Source: UMGS75 sp964507405
Lineage (GTDB): Bacteria > Bacillota_I > Bacilli_A > ML615J-28 > CAG-313
Direction of reading: 5' to 3'
DNA length: 37,574 nucleotides
NCBI GenBank assembly: GCA_964507405.1
Contig: CAZDPJ010000012.1
Coordinates: forward strand, 1 to 37,574
Shown piece by piece: positions 7,298 through 15,764 of the stretch (position 1 is the stretch's first letter; the number at the start of each line of letters is the position of its first letter). The notes below the pieces were generated by a model. That model was not told the DNA's origin, made no database searches, and saw only the letters and a list, made by a program, of their open reading frames with translations. The translations under genes and the position numbers were made by a program.

Positions 7298-7834
7298 ATG
7301 TCAAGAATAGGTAATAAACACATCGCTCTTCCTGCAGGAGTTACTGTTACTGTAGTTGATAATTTAGTTACTGTTAAAGGCCCTAAAGGTCAATTAGAAT
7401 ATGTAAAAAATCCTGATATTACTGTTACTGTTGAAGAAAATAATGTTGTAGTTTCTCGTCCTAGTGATGATAAAACTCATCGTTCACTTCATGGAACAAC
7501 AAGAGCCTTAGTTCATAATATGGTTGTTGGTGTTAGTGAAGGTTATGAAAAAATATTAGAAATCGTTGGTGTAGGATACCGTGCACAATTACAAGGTAAT
7601 ACTCTTGTACTTAACCTAGGTTATTCTCATCCAGTTAATATGGAATTACCTCAAGGTATTTCTGTAACTTGTCCAAGTCAAACTGAAGTACATGTACTTG
7701 GTTGTGACAAACAAGTAGTTGGCGAATTTGCGGCTGAGATTCGTAAAGTACGTGGACCTGAACCATATAAAGGTAAAGGTGTTCATTATAAAGGCGAATA
7801 TATCCGTCGTAAAGAAGGCAAGAAGGCTAAGTAG
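7298..7834 (+). CDS. rplF: 50S ribosomal protein L6 (uL6)
   Basis: A 178-residue two-domain protein located near the sarcin-ricin loop and GTPase-associated region. It begins MSRIGNKHIALPAGVTVTV. The C-terminal domain carries the L6 signature GPEPYKGKGVHYKGEYIRRK. Only 9 bases separate it from rpsH, with a shorter AAGGTG binding site. Confidence 0.98.
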   Translation: MSRIGNKHIALPAGVTVTVVDNLVTVKGPKGQLEYVKNPDITVTVEENNVVVSRPSDDKTHRSLHGTTRALVHNMVVGVSEGYEKILEIVGVGYRAQLQGNTLVLNLGYSHPVNMELPQGISVTCPSQTEVHVLGCDKQVVGEFAAEIRKVRGPEPYKGKGVHYKGEYIRRKEGKKAK

Positions 7835-7853
7835 AAAGGAGAGACTAAGTAAA

Positions 7854-8216
7854 ATGATCGTTAAAAAATCTAAAAAGATTGCTCGTCATGTACGTCATGA
7901 GAGAATCCGTAAAGTAGTTGAAGGTACATCTGAAAGACCACGTCTTGCTGTGTATCGTTCAAATAAACATATGTCAGCTCAAATTATCGACGACAGCAAA
8001 CAAATCACTTTAGTTTCTGCCTCTACATTTGAAAAAGGCAATAAACTTGCTGTTGGTTCTAATCTTGAAGCTGCAAAATTTGTTGGTGAAACTATCGCAA
8101 ATAGAGCTAAAGAAGCTGGAATCACTGAAGTAGTATTTGACCGTGGTGGATTCTTATTCCATGGACGTGTTAAAGCATTAGCAGATGCGGCTCGTGAAGC
8201 CGGACTAAAATTCTAG
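7854..8216 (+). CDS. rplR: 50S ribosomal protein L18 (uL18)
   Basis: A 120-residue protein that binds 5S rRNA together with L5. The ATG at 7854 was chosen because AAAGGAGA lies about ten bases upstream and the product begins MIVKKSKKIARHVRHERIRK, like relatives. The open frame extends further upstream inside rplF but encodes nothing L18-like there. The core GTSERPRLAVYRSNKHMSAQ and the C-terminal VVFDRGGFLFHGRVKALADA are diagnostic. Confidence 0.97.
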   Translation: MIVKKSKKIARHVRHERIRKVVEGTSERPRLAVYRSNKHMSAQIIDDSKQITLVSASTFEKGNKLAVGSNLEAAKFVGETIANRAKEAGITEVVFDRGGFLFHGRVKALADAAREAGLKF

Positions 8217-8225
8217 GAGGCAGAC

Positions 8226-8729
8226 ATGAGTGAACAAGTAAAAGTTGTAGAAGAAAAACAATTTGAAGAACGTGTCGTTGTCATTAATCGTGTTACTAAA
8301 GTTGTTAAAGGTGGTAGACGTTTCCGCTTTGCTGCTCTAGTAGTTGTTGGTGATTACAATGGCCAAGTTGGTTTTGGTACTGGTAAAGCTCAAGAAGTTC
8401 CAGAAGCAATTAAAAAAGCTGTTGAAGACGCAAAGAAAAATCTTATTACAGTTCCTATCGTTGGTTCAACTATTCCACATGAAATTACTGGTATAAGTGG
8501 TGCTGGTAAAGTATTCTTAAGACCTGCTCCAGCTGGTACTGGTATTATTGCTGGTGGTCCAGTTCGTAACGTTGTGGAACTTGCTGGTATCAAAGATATC
8601 GTTTCTAAATCACAAGGTTCTAATACACCTATTAACATTGTACGTGCTACTTTTAAAGGACTTCAAGAGTTACGTACAGCGGAAATGGTTGCTGAACAAC
8701 GTGGAAAGGCAGTAGAAGAAATTCTATAG
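8226..8729 (+). CDS. rpsE: 30S ribosomal protein S5 (uS5)
   Basis: A 167-residue protein with the double-stranded RNA-binding-like N-terminal domain (VINRVTKVVKGGRRFRFAAL, then GDYNGQVGFGTGKAQEVPEA) and the C-terminal domain (LAGIKDIVSKSQGSNTPINI). S5 helps maintain decoding accuracy and mRNA unwinding at the entry site. The first 16 residues are an acidic, species-specific leader. AGGAGG overlaps the rplR stop region. Confidence 0.98.
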   Translation: MSEQVKVVEEKQFEERVVVINRVTKVVKGGRRFRFAALVVVGDYNGQVGFGTGKAQEVPEAIKKAVEDAKKNLITVPIVGSTIPHEITGISGAGKVFLRPAPAGTGIIAGGPVRNVVELAGIKDIVSKSQGSNTPINIVRATFKGLQELRTAEMVAEQRGKAVEEIL

Positions 8730-8739
8730 GATAGATGAT

Positions 8740-8937
8740 ATGAAAAAAGCTGAACAAATTAAAACTGTAAAAATTAAATTAGTTAAAAGTCCTATTTGCT
8801 GTCCTAAAAATCAACGTGACACTTTAAAAGCATTAGGTTTATCAAAAATGCAACAAGAAGTTGTTAAAGTTGATAATGAAGCTATCCGCGGTATGATTAA
8901 AACAGTTGGACACTTAGTAAGTGTTATCGAAGGATAG
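8740..8937 (+). CDS. rpmD: 50S ribosomal protein L30 (uL30)
   Basis: A 65-residue protein with the L30 ferredoxin-like fold signature (IKLVKSPICCPKNQRDTLKA, LGLSKMQQEV). It binds domain II/5S region of 23S rRNA. It is slightly longer than the 59-60 residues of close relatives, with extra charged residues at the N-terminus. GGATAG/GATGATATG is a weak ribosome binding site, so reinitiation from rpsE, 10 bases upstream, is likely. Confidence 0.96.
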   Translation: MKKAEQIKTVKIKLVKSPICCPKNQRDTLKALGLSKMQQEVVKVDNEAIRGMIKTVGHLVSVIEG

Positions 8938-8948
8938 GAGGTACTAGT

Positions 8949-9392
8949 ATGAATTTAAATGAATTAAAACCTGTTGAAGGTGCTAGACACTATAAAAAAC
9001 GTGTAGGCCGTGGTGTTGGTAGTGGCATGGGTAAAACTGCTACTCGCGGACATAAAGGTCAAAATGCACGTAGTGGTGGCGGTGTTCGTCCTGCATTCGA
9101 AGGTGGACAAACTCCATTATTTAAACGTCTACCAAAACGTGGATTCACTAACATAAATCGTAAAGAATATGCAGTAGTTAATCTTGGTGACATTAATGAT
9201 AAGTTTGAAGCTGGTGCTGTTATTGATGTAGAAGCATTAAAACAAGCTGGCTTAGTTAAAAAAGAATATGAAGGAGTGAAGATTTTAAGCAATGGCGAAC
9301 TTACAAAAGCGGTAACTATTAAAGCAAGTAAGTTCTCAAAAGCTGCTACTGAAAAAATTGCCGCAGTAGGTGGAACAGTAGAGGTGGCTTAG
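8949..9392 (+). CDS. rplO: 50S ribosomal protein L15 (uL15)
   Basis: A 147-residue protein with the extended, Gly/Arg-rich N-terminal arm that penetrates 23S rRNA (KRVGRGVGSGMGKTATRGHK, GQNARSGGGVRPAFEGGQTP) and a globular C-terminal domain. It assembles late and is next to the secretion gene secY, which starts 1 base after the stop. The TAGGAGG binding site spans the rpmD stop. Confidence 0.98.
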   Translation: MNLNELKPVEGARHYKKRVGRGVGSGMGKTATRGHKGQNARSGGGVRPAFEGGQTPLFKRLPKRGFTNINRKEYAVVNLGDINDKFEAGAVIDVEALKQAGLVKKEYEGVKILSNGELTKAVTIKASKFSKAATEKIAAVGGTVEVA

Positions 9393-9393
9393 T

Positions 9394-10728
9394 ATGAAGA
9401 AATTCTTTTCTAAGAAAGTAGTTTTAGGATTACTATTCACTGCTTTATGCTTATTAGTTTGGAGAATTGGAATTCATATTCCTACTCCATTCCTAGACTA
9501 TACACCACAAACAAGTGATGGAAATATCTTTGGTTTCTTAGATATTTTCACAGGTGGTGCATTATCTCAATTCTCTGTTGTAGCTTTAGGTGTAAGTCCA
9601 TATATTACTTCTTCAATCATTGTTCAATTATTACAAATGGACATCATTCCTCAATTTAAAGAATGGAGTGAAGAAGGCGAAGCTGGTAAAGAAAAACTAA
9701 ATCGTTGGACTAGATATATTGCTTTATTCTTAGCATTCGTTCAAGCATTAGCTTTAATTATTGGTTTCAAAGTATCTTATGGATACAATTACCTTGAATA
9801 TATACCAAACGTTGATTATGATATTTTCACATATATTTATATGTCAATTGTTCTTACTGCTGGTACAGCATTCACACTTTGGTTAGCTGACCAAATTACA
9901 ATGCATGGTGTTGGTAGTGGTACATCAATCATGATCGTTGCTGGTATCGTTGCAAGTTTCCCATCAATGATGGTTTCAATGTATAATTACTTTATTACTG
10001 GTGAAGGTTATGGATATAAATTCCGTGTAGGTGAAGCTGCAGATGGCGCACTTAAATGGCAAGGTCCATTCTTCTATGCATTAATGTTATTATTCTTTGT
10101 ATTAATTGTTATTGGTGTTGTTTGGATGGAAGGATTACAACGTAAGATTCCTGTTCAATATTCTAACCGTCCTTCTGCTGCAAAACTTCGTGGTGCTCAA
10201 GATTCTAATATTCCAATTAAGCTAAATACCGCTTCTGTTATACCGGTAATTTTCGCTTCAACATTATTATCTTTACCAATGACTATTATTAACTTTTTAG
10301 AAAGCAGTGGGAAGACAATTAGTATTTGGTGGGATTGTGTATTCAACTATCAAAAACCAATTGGATTTGCAATATATATCATTTTAATCTTTGTATTTGC
10401 ATTCTTCTATTCATTCTTACAAATAGATCCTGATAAGATGGCAGATAACTTAAAGAAACAAAATGCATATATTCCTGGTAAAAAACCTGGTGAAGAAACT
10501 GCACAACATATTTCAAAAGTATTATTTAAAGTAACTTTACTAGGTGCTACATATTTAGCAGTACTTGCTTCATTACCAATTATTGTTTCAGCAATCTTTA
10601 CTGACTTACCATCTTCTGTACAAATTGGTGGTACAAGTCTTATGATTGTTGTTGGTGTTGCAATTGAAACTGTAAAACAAATGAAAACCGCTTCTCAATC
10701 TCAAGAGTATCGTGGTTTTATGGAATAA
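9394..10728 (+). CDS. secY: Protein translocase channel subunit SecY
   Basis: A 444-residue integral membrane protein with ten expected transmembrane segments. It forms the Sec translocation pore with SecE and SecG. The conserved N-terminal RIGIHIPTPFLD, the plug region (GGALSQFSVVALGVSPYITS), the GSGTSIMIVAGIVAS segment and the cytoplasmic loop RGAQDSNIPIKLNTASVIPV are all visible. The loop between the first helices has an EWSEEGEAGKEKLNRWTRY segment typical of the family. The start lies 1 base past rplO, with an AGAGGTGG site inside the end of rplO. Confidence 0.98.
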   Translation: MKKFFSKKVVLGLLFTALCLLVWRIGIHIPTPFLDYTPQTSDGNIFGFLDIFTGGALSQFSVVALGVSPYITSSIIVQLLQMDIIPQFKEWSEEGEAGKEKLNRWTRYIALFLAFVQALALIIGFKVSYGYNYLEYIPNVDYDIFTYIYMSIVLTAGTAFTLWLADQITMHGVGSGTSIMIVAGIVASFPSMMVSMYNYFITGEGYGYKFRVGEAADGALKWQGPFFYALMLLFFVLIVIGVVWMEGLQRKIPVQYSNRPSAAKLRGAQDSNIPIKLNTASVIPVIFASTLLSLPMTIINFLESSGKTISIWWDCVFNYQKPIGFAIYIILIFVFAFFYSFLQIDPDKMADNLKKQNAYIPGKKPGEETAQHISKVLFKVTLLGATYLAVLASLPIIVSAIFTDLPSSVQIGGTSLMIVVGVAIETVKQMKTASQSQEYRGFME

Positions 10729-10739
10729 GGTGAAAGTTT

Positions 10740-11384
10740 ATGCACTTGATTTTAATGGGTGCACCTGGATCTGGAAAAGGGAGCTATGCGGCAGTGCTTA
10801 AAGAGCGCTACCGTGTACCTCACATTTCAACAGGTGAAATATTTAGAGAGGCAATCGATAAAAAAACACCAATGGGATTAATCGCAAAAACATTTATCGA
10901 TAAAGGAAATTTAGTTCCTGATGATATTACAAATGAAATTGTAAAAGAAAGATTAAAAGAAAAAGACTGTGCTAATGGATTTCTTCTAGATGGATATCCA
11001 AGAACAATTGATCAAGCTGAAAACTTAACAAAAACACTTAATGAATTAGGTATTACTCTTGATGCAGCTGTTAATTTAGAAGTAAATGATAATTTAATAA
11101 TTCAAAGAATTGTTAATCGTAGAACTTGTCCTAATTGTGGAAAAGGATATAACTTAGTTACATATCCACCAAAAGTTGATGGATTATGTGATATATGTAA
11201 TACTCCTTTATTTACAAGAAAAGATGACAATGTTGAAACAGTCTCTAGCAGATTAGAAGTGTATAATAAACAAACTAAACCATTAGTTGATTATTATCAT
11301 AAACTTGGAAAGTTAGTATCTATTGACAGTAACGGAACAATAGAAGAAACTGTCAAAAATATTATTATAGCTTTGGAGGCATAA
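10740..11384 (+). CDS. adk: Adenylate kinase
   Basis: A 214-residue long-form enzyme that interconverts ATP + AMP and 2 ADP. The P-loop GAPGSGKGSY is at residues 7-16, the AMP-binding region HISTGEIFREA follows, and LDGYPRTIDQAE carries the conserved arginine. The LID domain contains a complete four-cysteine zinc site (C130, C133, C150, C153), as in Gram-positive relatives. It lies in the usual secY-adk-map order and overlaps map as TAATG. Confidence 0.98.
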   Translation: MHLILMGAPGSGKGSYAAVLKERYRVPHISTGEIFREAIDKKTPMGLIAKTFIDKGNLVPDDITNEIVKERLKEKDCANGFLLDGYPRTIDQAENLTKTLNELGITLDAAVNLEVNDNLIIQRIVNRRTCPNCGKGYNLVTYPPKVDGLCDICNTPLFTRKDDNVETVSSRLEVYNKQTKPLVDYYHKLGKLVSIDSNGTIEETVKNIIIALEA

Positions 11385-12148
11385 TGGTAACAATTAAGAG
11401 TGAAAGAGAAATTAATTTAATGAGAGAAGCTGGCTATATTGTTGCACTTGCTCATGAAGCAGTTGAAAAAGCAATTAAGCCTGGTGTTTCAACTAAAGAA
11501 TTAGATAAAATTGCTTTCGATGTAATTACATCGCATAATGCTATTCCATCATTCTTAAATTATAATGGTTTTCCTGCCTCAATATGTGCTTCAATTAATG
11601 AAGTAGTTATTCATGGAATTCCAAGTTCTAAAAAGATTTTAAAAGATGGTGATATAATTTCTATTGATATCGGTGCAATATACAAGGGATATCATGGAGA
11701 TGCAGCACGTACCCATTTTTGTGGTAATGTAAGTGCTGAAAGAAGAAAACTAGTTGAGGTAACAAAACAATCATTCTTTGAAGGCATAAAATATGCCAAA
11801 CCAAATAATAGATTATCTGATATATCACATGCAATAGAAAAATATGCAACAAGTTTTGGCTATGGGGTTGTAAGAGATTTTACAGGTCATGGTATTGGAA
11901 CTAATTTGCATGAGGATCCATCAATTCCTAATTATGGTGAGCCTGGACATGGCATCATCTTAAAAAAAGGAATGACCCTCGCAATTGAACCTATGATTAC
12001 TGCTGGAACATATAAAGTAAGAGTCTTAGGAGATGATTGGACAACTATTACAGCAGACCATAAAGACAGTGCACACTATGAAAATACAATAGTTATTACT
12101 GATGATGGTTGTGAAATTTTAACTAAATTAAAGGAGAATGTAGATTAA
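11384..12148 (+). CDS. map: Methionine aminopeptidase, type I
   Basis: A 254-residue cytosolic metalloenzyme that removes the initiator methionine from nascent proteins. The five metal ligands are apparent: two Asp in DIGAIYKGYHGDAA, His in FTGHGIG, Glu in AIEPMI, and Glu in YENTIVIT. It has no N-terminal SH3-binding zinc extension, so it is the short bacterial form. Its ATG overlaps the adk stop and its own stop overlaps the infA start, so the three are probably translationally coupled. Confidence 0.97.
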   Translation: MVTIKSEREINLMREAGYIVALAHEAVEKAIKPGVSTKELDKIAFDVITSHNAIPSFLNYNGFPASICASINEVVIHGIPSSKKILKDGDIISIDIGAIYKGYHGDAARTHFCGNVSAERRKLVEVTKQSFFEGIKYAKPNNRLSDISHAIEKYATSFGYGVVRDFTGHGIGTNLHEDPSIPNYGEPGHGIILKKGMTLAIEPMITAGTYKVRVLGDDWTTITADHKDSAHYENTIVITDDGCEILTKLKENVD

Positions 12149-12369
12149 TGTCAAAAGATGATGTTTTCGAAATGGATGGAACAGTCGTTGAAGTATTACC
12201 TAATACAGTGTTTAAAGTTAAATTAAGCGCTAATAATCAAGTAATCACGGCCCACGTTTCTGGTAAAATCCGCATGCATGCTATACGCATTTTACCAGGT
12301 GATAAAGTGACTGTTGAAATATCACCATATGATTTAACACGTGGACGTATCAAACGTCGTTATAAATAA
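12148..12369 (+). CDS. infA: Translation initiation factor IF-1
   Basis: A 73-residue OB-fold protein that occupies the A site of the 30S subunit during initiation. Sequence from SKDDVFEMDGTVVEVLPNTV through VSGKIRMHAIRILPGDKVTV to the basic C-terminus RGRIKRRYK matches IF-1 throughout. The position after map and before rpmJ is the usual one. The TAATG overlap with map suggests coupling; AAAGGAG lies in the end of map. Confidence 0.98.
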   Translation: MSKDDVFEMDGTVVEVLPNTVFKVKLSANNQVITAHVSGKIRMHAIRILPGDKVTVEISPYDLTRGRIKRRYK

Positions 12370-12389
12370 AAAAATAGGAGGTTTTCAAA

Positions 12390-12506
12390 ATGAAGGTTAG
12401 ACCATCAGTTAAACCCATTTGTGATAAATGTAAAGTAATTAAAAGACATGGACGTGTTATGGTAATATGCTCGGCATATCCTAAGCACAAACAAAGACAA
12501 GGATAA
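12390..12506 (+). CDS. rpmJ: 50S ribosomal protein L36 (bL36), zinc-binding form
   Basis: A 38-residue protein in the 158-base gap between infA and rpsM. It reads MKVRPSVKPICDKCKVIKRH and ends HKQRQG, the L36 signature. It has the zinc ligands C11, C14, C27 and H33, so it is the C+ form. TAGGAGG sits nine bases before the ATG. It contacts 23S rRNA near L6 and L16. Confidence 0.97.
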   Translation: MKVRPSVKPICDKCKVIKRHGRVMVICSAYPKHKQRQG

Positions 12507-12527
12507 TATAGGAGGCTTATAAGAAAT

Positions 12528-12893
12528 ATGGCACGTATATCTGGTGTGGATATTCCTAGTGATAAACACGTAGCAATATCCCTAACATATATTTATGGTA
12601 TCGGCAGACCAACTGCTTTAGAAATTTTAAAAGCAGCAAATGTTGATCCTGAAAAAAGAGTAAAAGATTTATCTGAAAACGAATTAACAGCAATTCGTCA
12701 AGAAGTAGCTAAATGTCAAGTTGAAGGTGACTTACGTCGTGAAGTAGCATTAAATATTAAACGTTTAATGGAAATTGGTAGTTATCGTGGCTTACGCCAT
12801 CGTAAAGGATTACCTGTTCGTGGACAAAGAACAAGAACAAATGCTCGTACTCGTAAAGGCCCAGCTAAGACTGTAGCTAATAAGAAGAAATAG
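12528..12893 (+). CDS. rpsM: 30S ribosomal protein S13 (uS13)
   Basis: A 121-residue protein of the 30S head that forms the bridges to L5 and contacts the P-site tRNA through its basic C-terminal tail. The helix-two-turns-helix region (MARISGVDIPSDKHVAISLT, YIYGIGRPTALEIL) and the conserved SYRGLRHRKGLPVRGQRTRT are clear. AGGAGG lies about 12 bases upstream. Confidence 0.98.
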   Translation: MARISGVDIPSDKHVAISLTYIYGIGRPTALEILKAANVDPEKRVKDLSENELTAIRQEVAKCQVEGDLRREVALNIKRLMEIGSYRGLRHRKGLPVRGQRTRTNARTRKGPAKTVANKKK

Positions 12894-12905
12894 GAGGCGT
12901 AGAAA

Positions 12906-13292
12906 ATGGCTCGTAAAGTAGTTCGTAAACGTCGTGTAAGAAAGAATATACCTGTAGGTGTTGCACATATTCATTCAACATTTAACAACACAATTGTAAC
13001 AATAACAGACCCAGTAGGAAATGTAGTATCATGGAGTAGTGCTGGTGCAGTTGGATTTAAAGGTAGTAAAAAATCTACACCATTCGCTGCCCAAATGGCT
13101 TCAGAAGCATGTGCTAAAGCAGCTATCGATAATGGAATGCAAAAAGTAGAAGTTACTGTTAAAGGCCCAGGCCCTGGTCGTGAAGCAGCTATTCGTTCAT
13201 TACAAGTAGCTGGTCTTGATATTGTTTCAATTCAAGATGTTACACCAGTTCCTCATAATGGATGTCGTCCTCCAAAACGACCTCGTGGCTAA
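12906..13292 (+). CDS. rpsK: 30S ribosomal protein S11 (uS11)
   Basis: A 128-residue platform protein that helps select correct codon-anticodon pairs and binds the Shine-Dalgarno helix region of the 30S subunit. Diagnostic stretches: VGVAHIHSTFNNTIVTITD, KKSTPFAAQMASEACAKAA, VKGPGPGREAAIRSL, and PHNGCRPPKRPRG at the C-terminus. An 81-base gap with two small hairpins separates it from rpoA, much longer than the other spacings in the operon. Unlike many relatives, no rpsD lies between rpsK and rpoA. Confidence 0.98.
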   Translation: MARKVVRKRRVRKNIPVGVAHIHSTFNNTIVTITDPVGNVVSWSSAGAVGFKGSKKSTPFAAQMASEACAKAAIDNGMQKVEVTVKGPGPGREAAIRSLQVAGLDIVSIQDVTPVPHNGCRPPKRPRG

Positions 13293-13373
13293 TAACTAAT
13301 AAGTACTATTTGTAATAGTGGTATTAAAAATAAATACAGAATATTTCAAAATAGTTTATAGTAGGAGGAAGAA

Positions 13374-14480
13374 ATGAGAAAAATTAAATTTATTCGACCT
13401 GAATTAAAATTTATCAATGATGGTGGATTAGAAGATCCTAATTATTGTAAAATTCAATTAAGTCCACTAGAACGTGGATATGGTATAACAATTGGTAATG
13501 CTTTAAGAAGAGTTTTATTATCTTCATTACCTGGTGCAGCAATCGTTGCAATCCAAATTAAAGATGTAACTCATGAATTTTGTGCTATACCATATGTTAG
13601 AGAAGATGTAACTGAAATTATATTAAACTTAAAGACAATCATTTTTACAATCAATTTTGATAAAAATGAAAAAGGTATCTATAATGATGATGAAGAACTT
13701 TGTCATTTAGAATTATCAGTTTCACTTCCTAGTATTGAACAACAAAAGAAAGCTGGAGTAAAAGACGAAGACTTAGAATATACAAGAGTAATTACAGCTG
13801 GTGATATTCAACTTAATTCATCTGAAATTATTCAAATAGTTAACGTTGACCAACCGATTGCAACTTTATCTGCTGGTGGCTCATTCGAAATGGAAATGTA
13901 TATTAGAAATGGTGTTGGTTATGTAAACGCTGAAGAAAATAAACGTTTCTGTAAAGAAGGTAATAATCGAATTATGGGACTTTTACCAATTGATTCAATT
14001 TTTACACCAATTACAAAATGCCGTTATGATGTAACTAAAACAAGATATGAAGATAACTTTGATTGTGATTTATTAACTCTTGAAGTTTGGACTAATGGTA
14101 GTATTAAAGCAACAAATGCTTTAAGTATGGCTGCAAAGTTTTTAAATGAACACTTTGCTATTCTTGAAGATTTAAATGCTTATATCAAACAAACTGAAAA
14201 CATGACACAAAAAGAAGTTGTTGTTACTAATAGTAAAATGGATCGTAAGATTGAAGATCTTGACTTATCAGTTCGTTCTTATAACTGTCTAAAACGCGCT
14301 AATATTAATACTGTTGGTGAATTAACTCAAAAGACAGAAGAAGAAATGATGAAAGTTCGTAATTTAGGTCGTAAGTCATTAAAAGAAGTTGTCCAAAAAC
14401 TTCGTGAAATTGGTTTAGACCTTAAAAACAGTACTGGTGAATCATTCTTAGATGATGATGAAGAATCAGACGAAGAATAG
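13374..14480 (+). CDS. rpoA: RNA polymerase alpha subunit
   Basis: A 368-residue protein. The N-terminal assembly domain (LSPLERGYGITIGNALRRVL at about residues 30-49) dimerises and binds beta and beta'. The C-terminal domain (from about residue 290: IEDLDLSVRSYNCLKRANIN, VRNLGRKSLKEVVQKLREIG) contacts UP elements and activators. It is about 50 residues longer than the usual 314-residue Bacillus subunit. The extra length comes from insertions in the N-terminal domain (for example IIFTINFDKNEKGIYNDDEE) and an acidic tail (DDDEESDEE). TAGGAGG precedes the start. Confidence 0.97.
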   Translation: MRKIKFIRPELKFINDGGLEDPNYCKIQLSPLERGYGITIGNALRRVLLSSLPGAAIVAIQIKDVTHEFCAIPYVREDVTEIILNLKTIIFTINFDKNEKGIYNDDEELCHLELSVSLPSIEQQKKAGVKDEDLEYTRVITAGDIQLNSSEIIQIVNVDQPIATLSAGGSFEMEMYIRNGVGYVNAEENKRFCKEGNNRIMGLLPIDSIFTPITKCRYDVTKTRYEDNFDCDLLTLEVWTNGSIKATNALSMAAKFLNEHFAILEDLNAYIKQTENMTQKEVVVTNSKMDRKIEDLDLSVRSYNCLKRANINTVGELTQKTEEEMMKVRNLGRKSLKEVVQKLREIGLDLKNSTGESFLDDDEESDEE

Positions 14481-14500
14481 TAGAATAGGAGATAAAAAAT

Positions 14501-14863
14501 ATGTCATTAGGTTATCGTAAATTAAGTCGTAAAAGTAGCCCAAGAAAAGCATTACTTCGCGATTTAATCACAGATTTAATTATAAATGGTCGTATTGAAA
14601 CTACTGAAGCAAAAGCAAAAGAATTAAAAAGATTAGCTGATAGAATGGTAACATTAGGTAAGAAAAATACTCTTGCTTCTCGTCGTCAAGCAGCTCAAAT
14701 AGTTCGTTTTGAAAAAGACGCTGAAGGTAAATATGCGATTCAAAAATTATTTGATGAAATTGCTCCAAAGTATGCTGACCGCAATGGTGGTTACACAAGA
14801 GTTCTAAAACTTGGTCCTCGTCGTGGTGATGCTACAGAAATGGCAATCATTGAATTTATCTAA
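14501..14863 (+). CDS. rplQ: 50S ribosomal protein L17 (bL17)
   Basis: A 120-residue protein, last gene of the operon. L17 lies near the tunnel exit. The N-terminus MSLGYRKLSRKSSPRKALLR and the central LADRMVTLGKKNTLASRRQA are conserved, and the C-terminal GGYTRVLKLGPRRGDATEMA is standard. AATAGGAGA is its binding site. A strong terminator begins 31 bases after the stop. Confidence 0.98.
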   Translation: MSLGYRKLSRKSSPRKALLRDLITDLIINGRIETTEAKAKELKRLADRMVTLGKKNTLASRRQAAQIVRFEKDAEGKYAIQKLFDEIAPKYADRNGGYTRVLKLGPRRGDATEMAIIEFI

Positions 14864-14894
14864 TAATTAATTAGATTCATTATAGAATAAAAAT

Positions 14895-14919
14895 ACACCT
14901 CTATTTAGGGGTGTTTTTT
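14895..14919 (+). terminator. Terminator of the S10-spc-alpha operon
   Basis: ACACCTCT (14895-14902) pairs with AGGGGTGT (14907-14914) across an ATTT loop, with one G-U pair, followed by six T residues. It marks the end of the ribosomal protein operon. Confidence 0.85.
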
Positions 14920-14980
14920 GCACTTTTATAATACTCCTTACAAATTATTAATCATAATATTAGATTTAATAATTCGACTA

Positions 14981-14989
14981 TGATATAAT
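14981..14989 (+). promoter_or_regulatory. Extended -10 promoter of the M50 protease gene
   Basis: TGATATAAT combines a TGn extension with a perfect TATAAT (14984-14989). The -35 region is weak (TAGATT at 14961-14966, 17-nt spacing). The gene starts 24 bases downstream. Confidence 0.6.
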
Positions 14990-15012
14990 TAAAAAGAAAG
15001 GGGATTACTTTA

Positions 15013-15687
15013 ATGATTATTGAAAATTTAATATCTTATTTATATATTGTTCCCGCTGCTCTCCTTGCTATTATATTTCATGAATTTGCACATGGATTAG
15101 TATCAACATGGCTTGGAGATCCTACTCCAAAAGCAACAGGAAGACTTACGCTTAATCCTGTAAAACATTTAGATATAGTTGGTTTAATTTGTCTTGTGTT
15201 TTTTCATTTTGGATGGGCAAAACCTGTACTAATAGATCCTAGTTATTATAAAAATAAGAAAGTAGGAATTACACTTGTTTCACTTGCGGGACCTGTAATG
15301 AATTTTTTACTTATGTTATTTTCATTTATTGTTTTAGGAATTATATATATAATTATTTGTAAAACTAATATAGAAATAAATTTATTTTTAGAAATATTAA
15401 TTAATTTCTTCTCTTATTTTGCAATCTTAAACATTGGACTTGGTGTATTTAATTTAATTCCAATTCCACCACTAGATGGATCTAAGATTGTTGGTATCGT
15501 TTTACCAAAAGATGCATATGAAGAATATATGGGTTATCAAAAATATGGTAGCTTCTTTATGATAGGAATTATGGTTGTAATATATATATTATCTTTATAT
15601 AATGTAGAATCTCCTATTTCTAGTATAACAATGTATATATATAAATTCTTTATTTATTTAATAGAAAAAATATCTTATCTAATTTAA
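15013..15687 (+). CDS. Site-2-type intramembrane zinc protease (M50 family)
   Basis: A 224-residue polytopic membrane protein with the zinc-binding HEFAH (residues 23-27) in the first transmembrane helix and the second catalytic motif LIPIPPLDG in the third helix region, whose Asp completes the site. It has neither PDZ nor CBS domain, so it resembles the short YwhC-like group of M50 rather than RseP. Members cleave substrates within the membrane; the substrate here is unknown. AAAGGGG is the binding site. The gene lies between rplQ and the ECF transporter genes, where Bacillus has nothing. Confidence 0.9.
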   Translation: MIIENLISYLYIVPAALLAIIFHEFAHGLVSTWLGDPTPKATGRLTLNPVKHLDIVGLICLVFFHFGWAKPVLIDPSYYKNKKVGITLVSLAGPVMNFLLMLFSFIVLGIIYIIICKTNIEINLFLEILINFFSYFAILNIGLGVFNLIPIPPLDGSKIVGIVLPKDAYEEYMGYQKYGSFFMIGIMVVIYILSLYNVESPISSITMYIYKFFIYLIEKISYLI

Positions 15688-15714
15688 TAGATAAAAACAT
15701 TACTTGAATAATTT

Positions 15715-15743
15715 GCCTACACATATTTGATGTAGGCTTTTTT
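15715..15743 (+). terminator. Terminator after the M50 protease gene
   Basis: GCCTACA (15715-15721) pairs with TGTAGGC (15731-15737) and is followed directly by six T residues. Confidence 0.8.
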
Positions 15744-15764
15744 CTTTATAAATTATTACAAATA

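Noticed and set aside
7719..7853. Extension of rplR upstream into rplF
   Set aside because: The open frame runs back into rplF, but the ribosome binding site and L18 homology both begin at 7854.
5412..8638. Minus-strand open frames inside ribosomal protein genes (for example 5412-5741 and 8390-8638)
   Set aside because: They lie wholly within conserved genes in other frames, have no ribosome binding sites, and encode low-complexity products.
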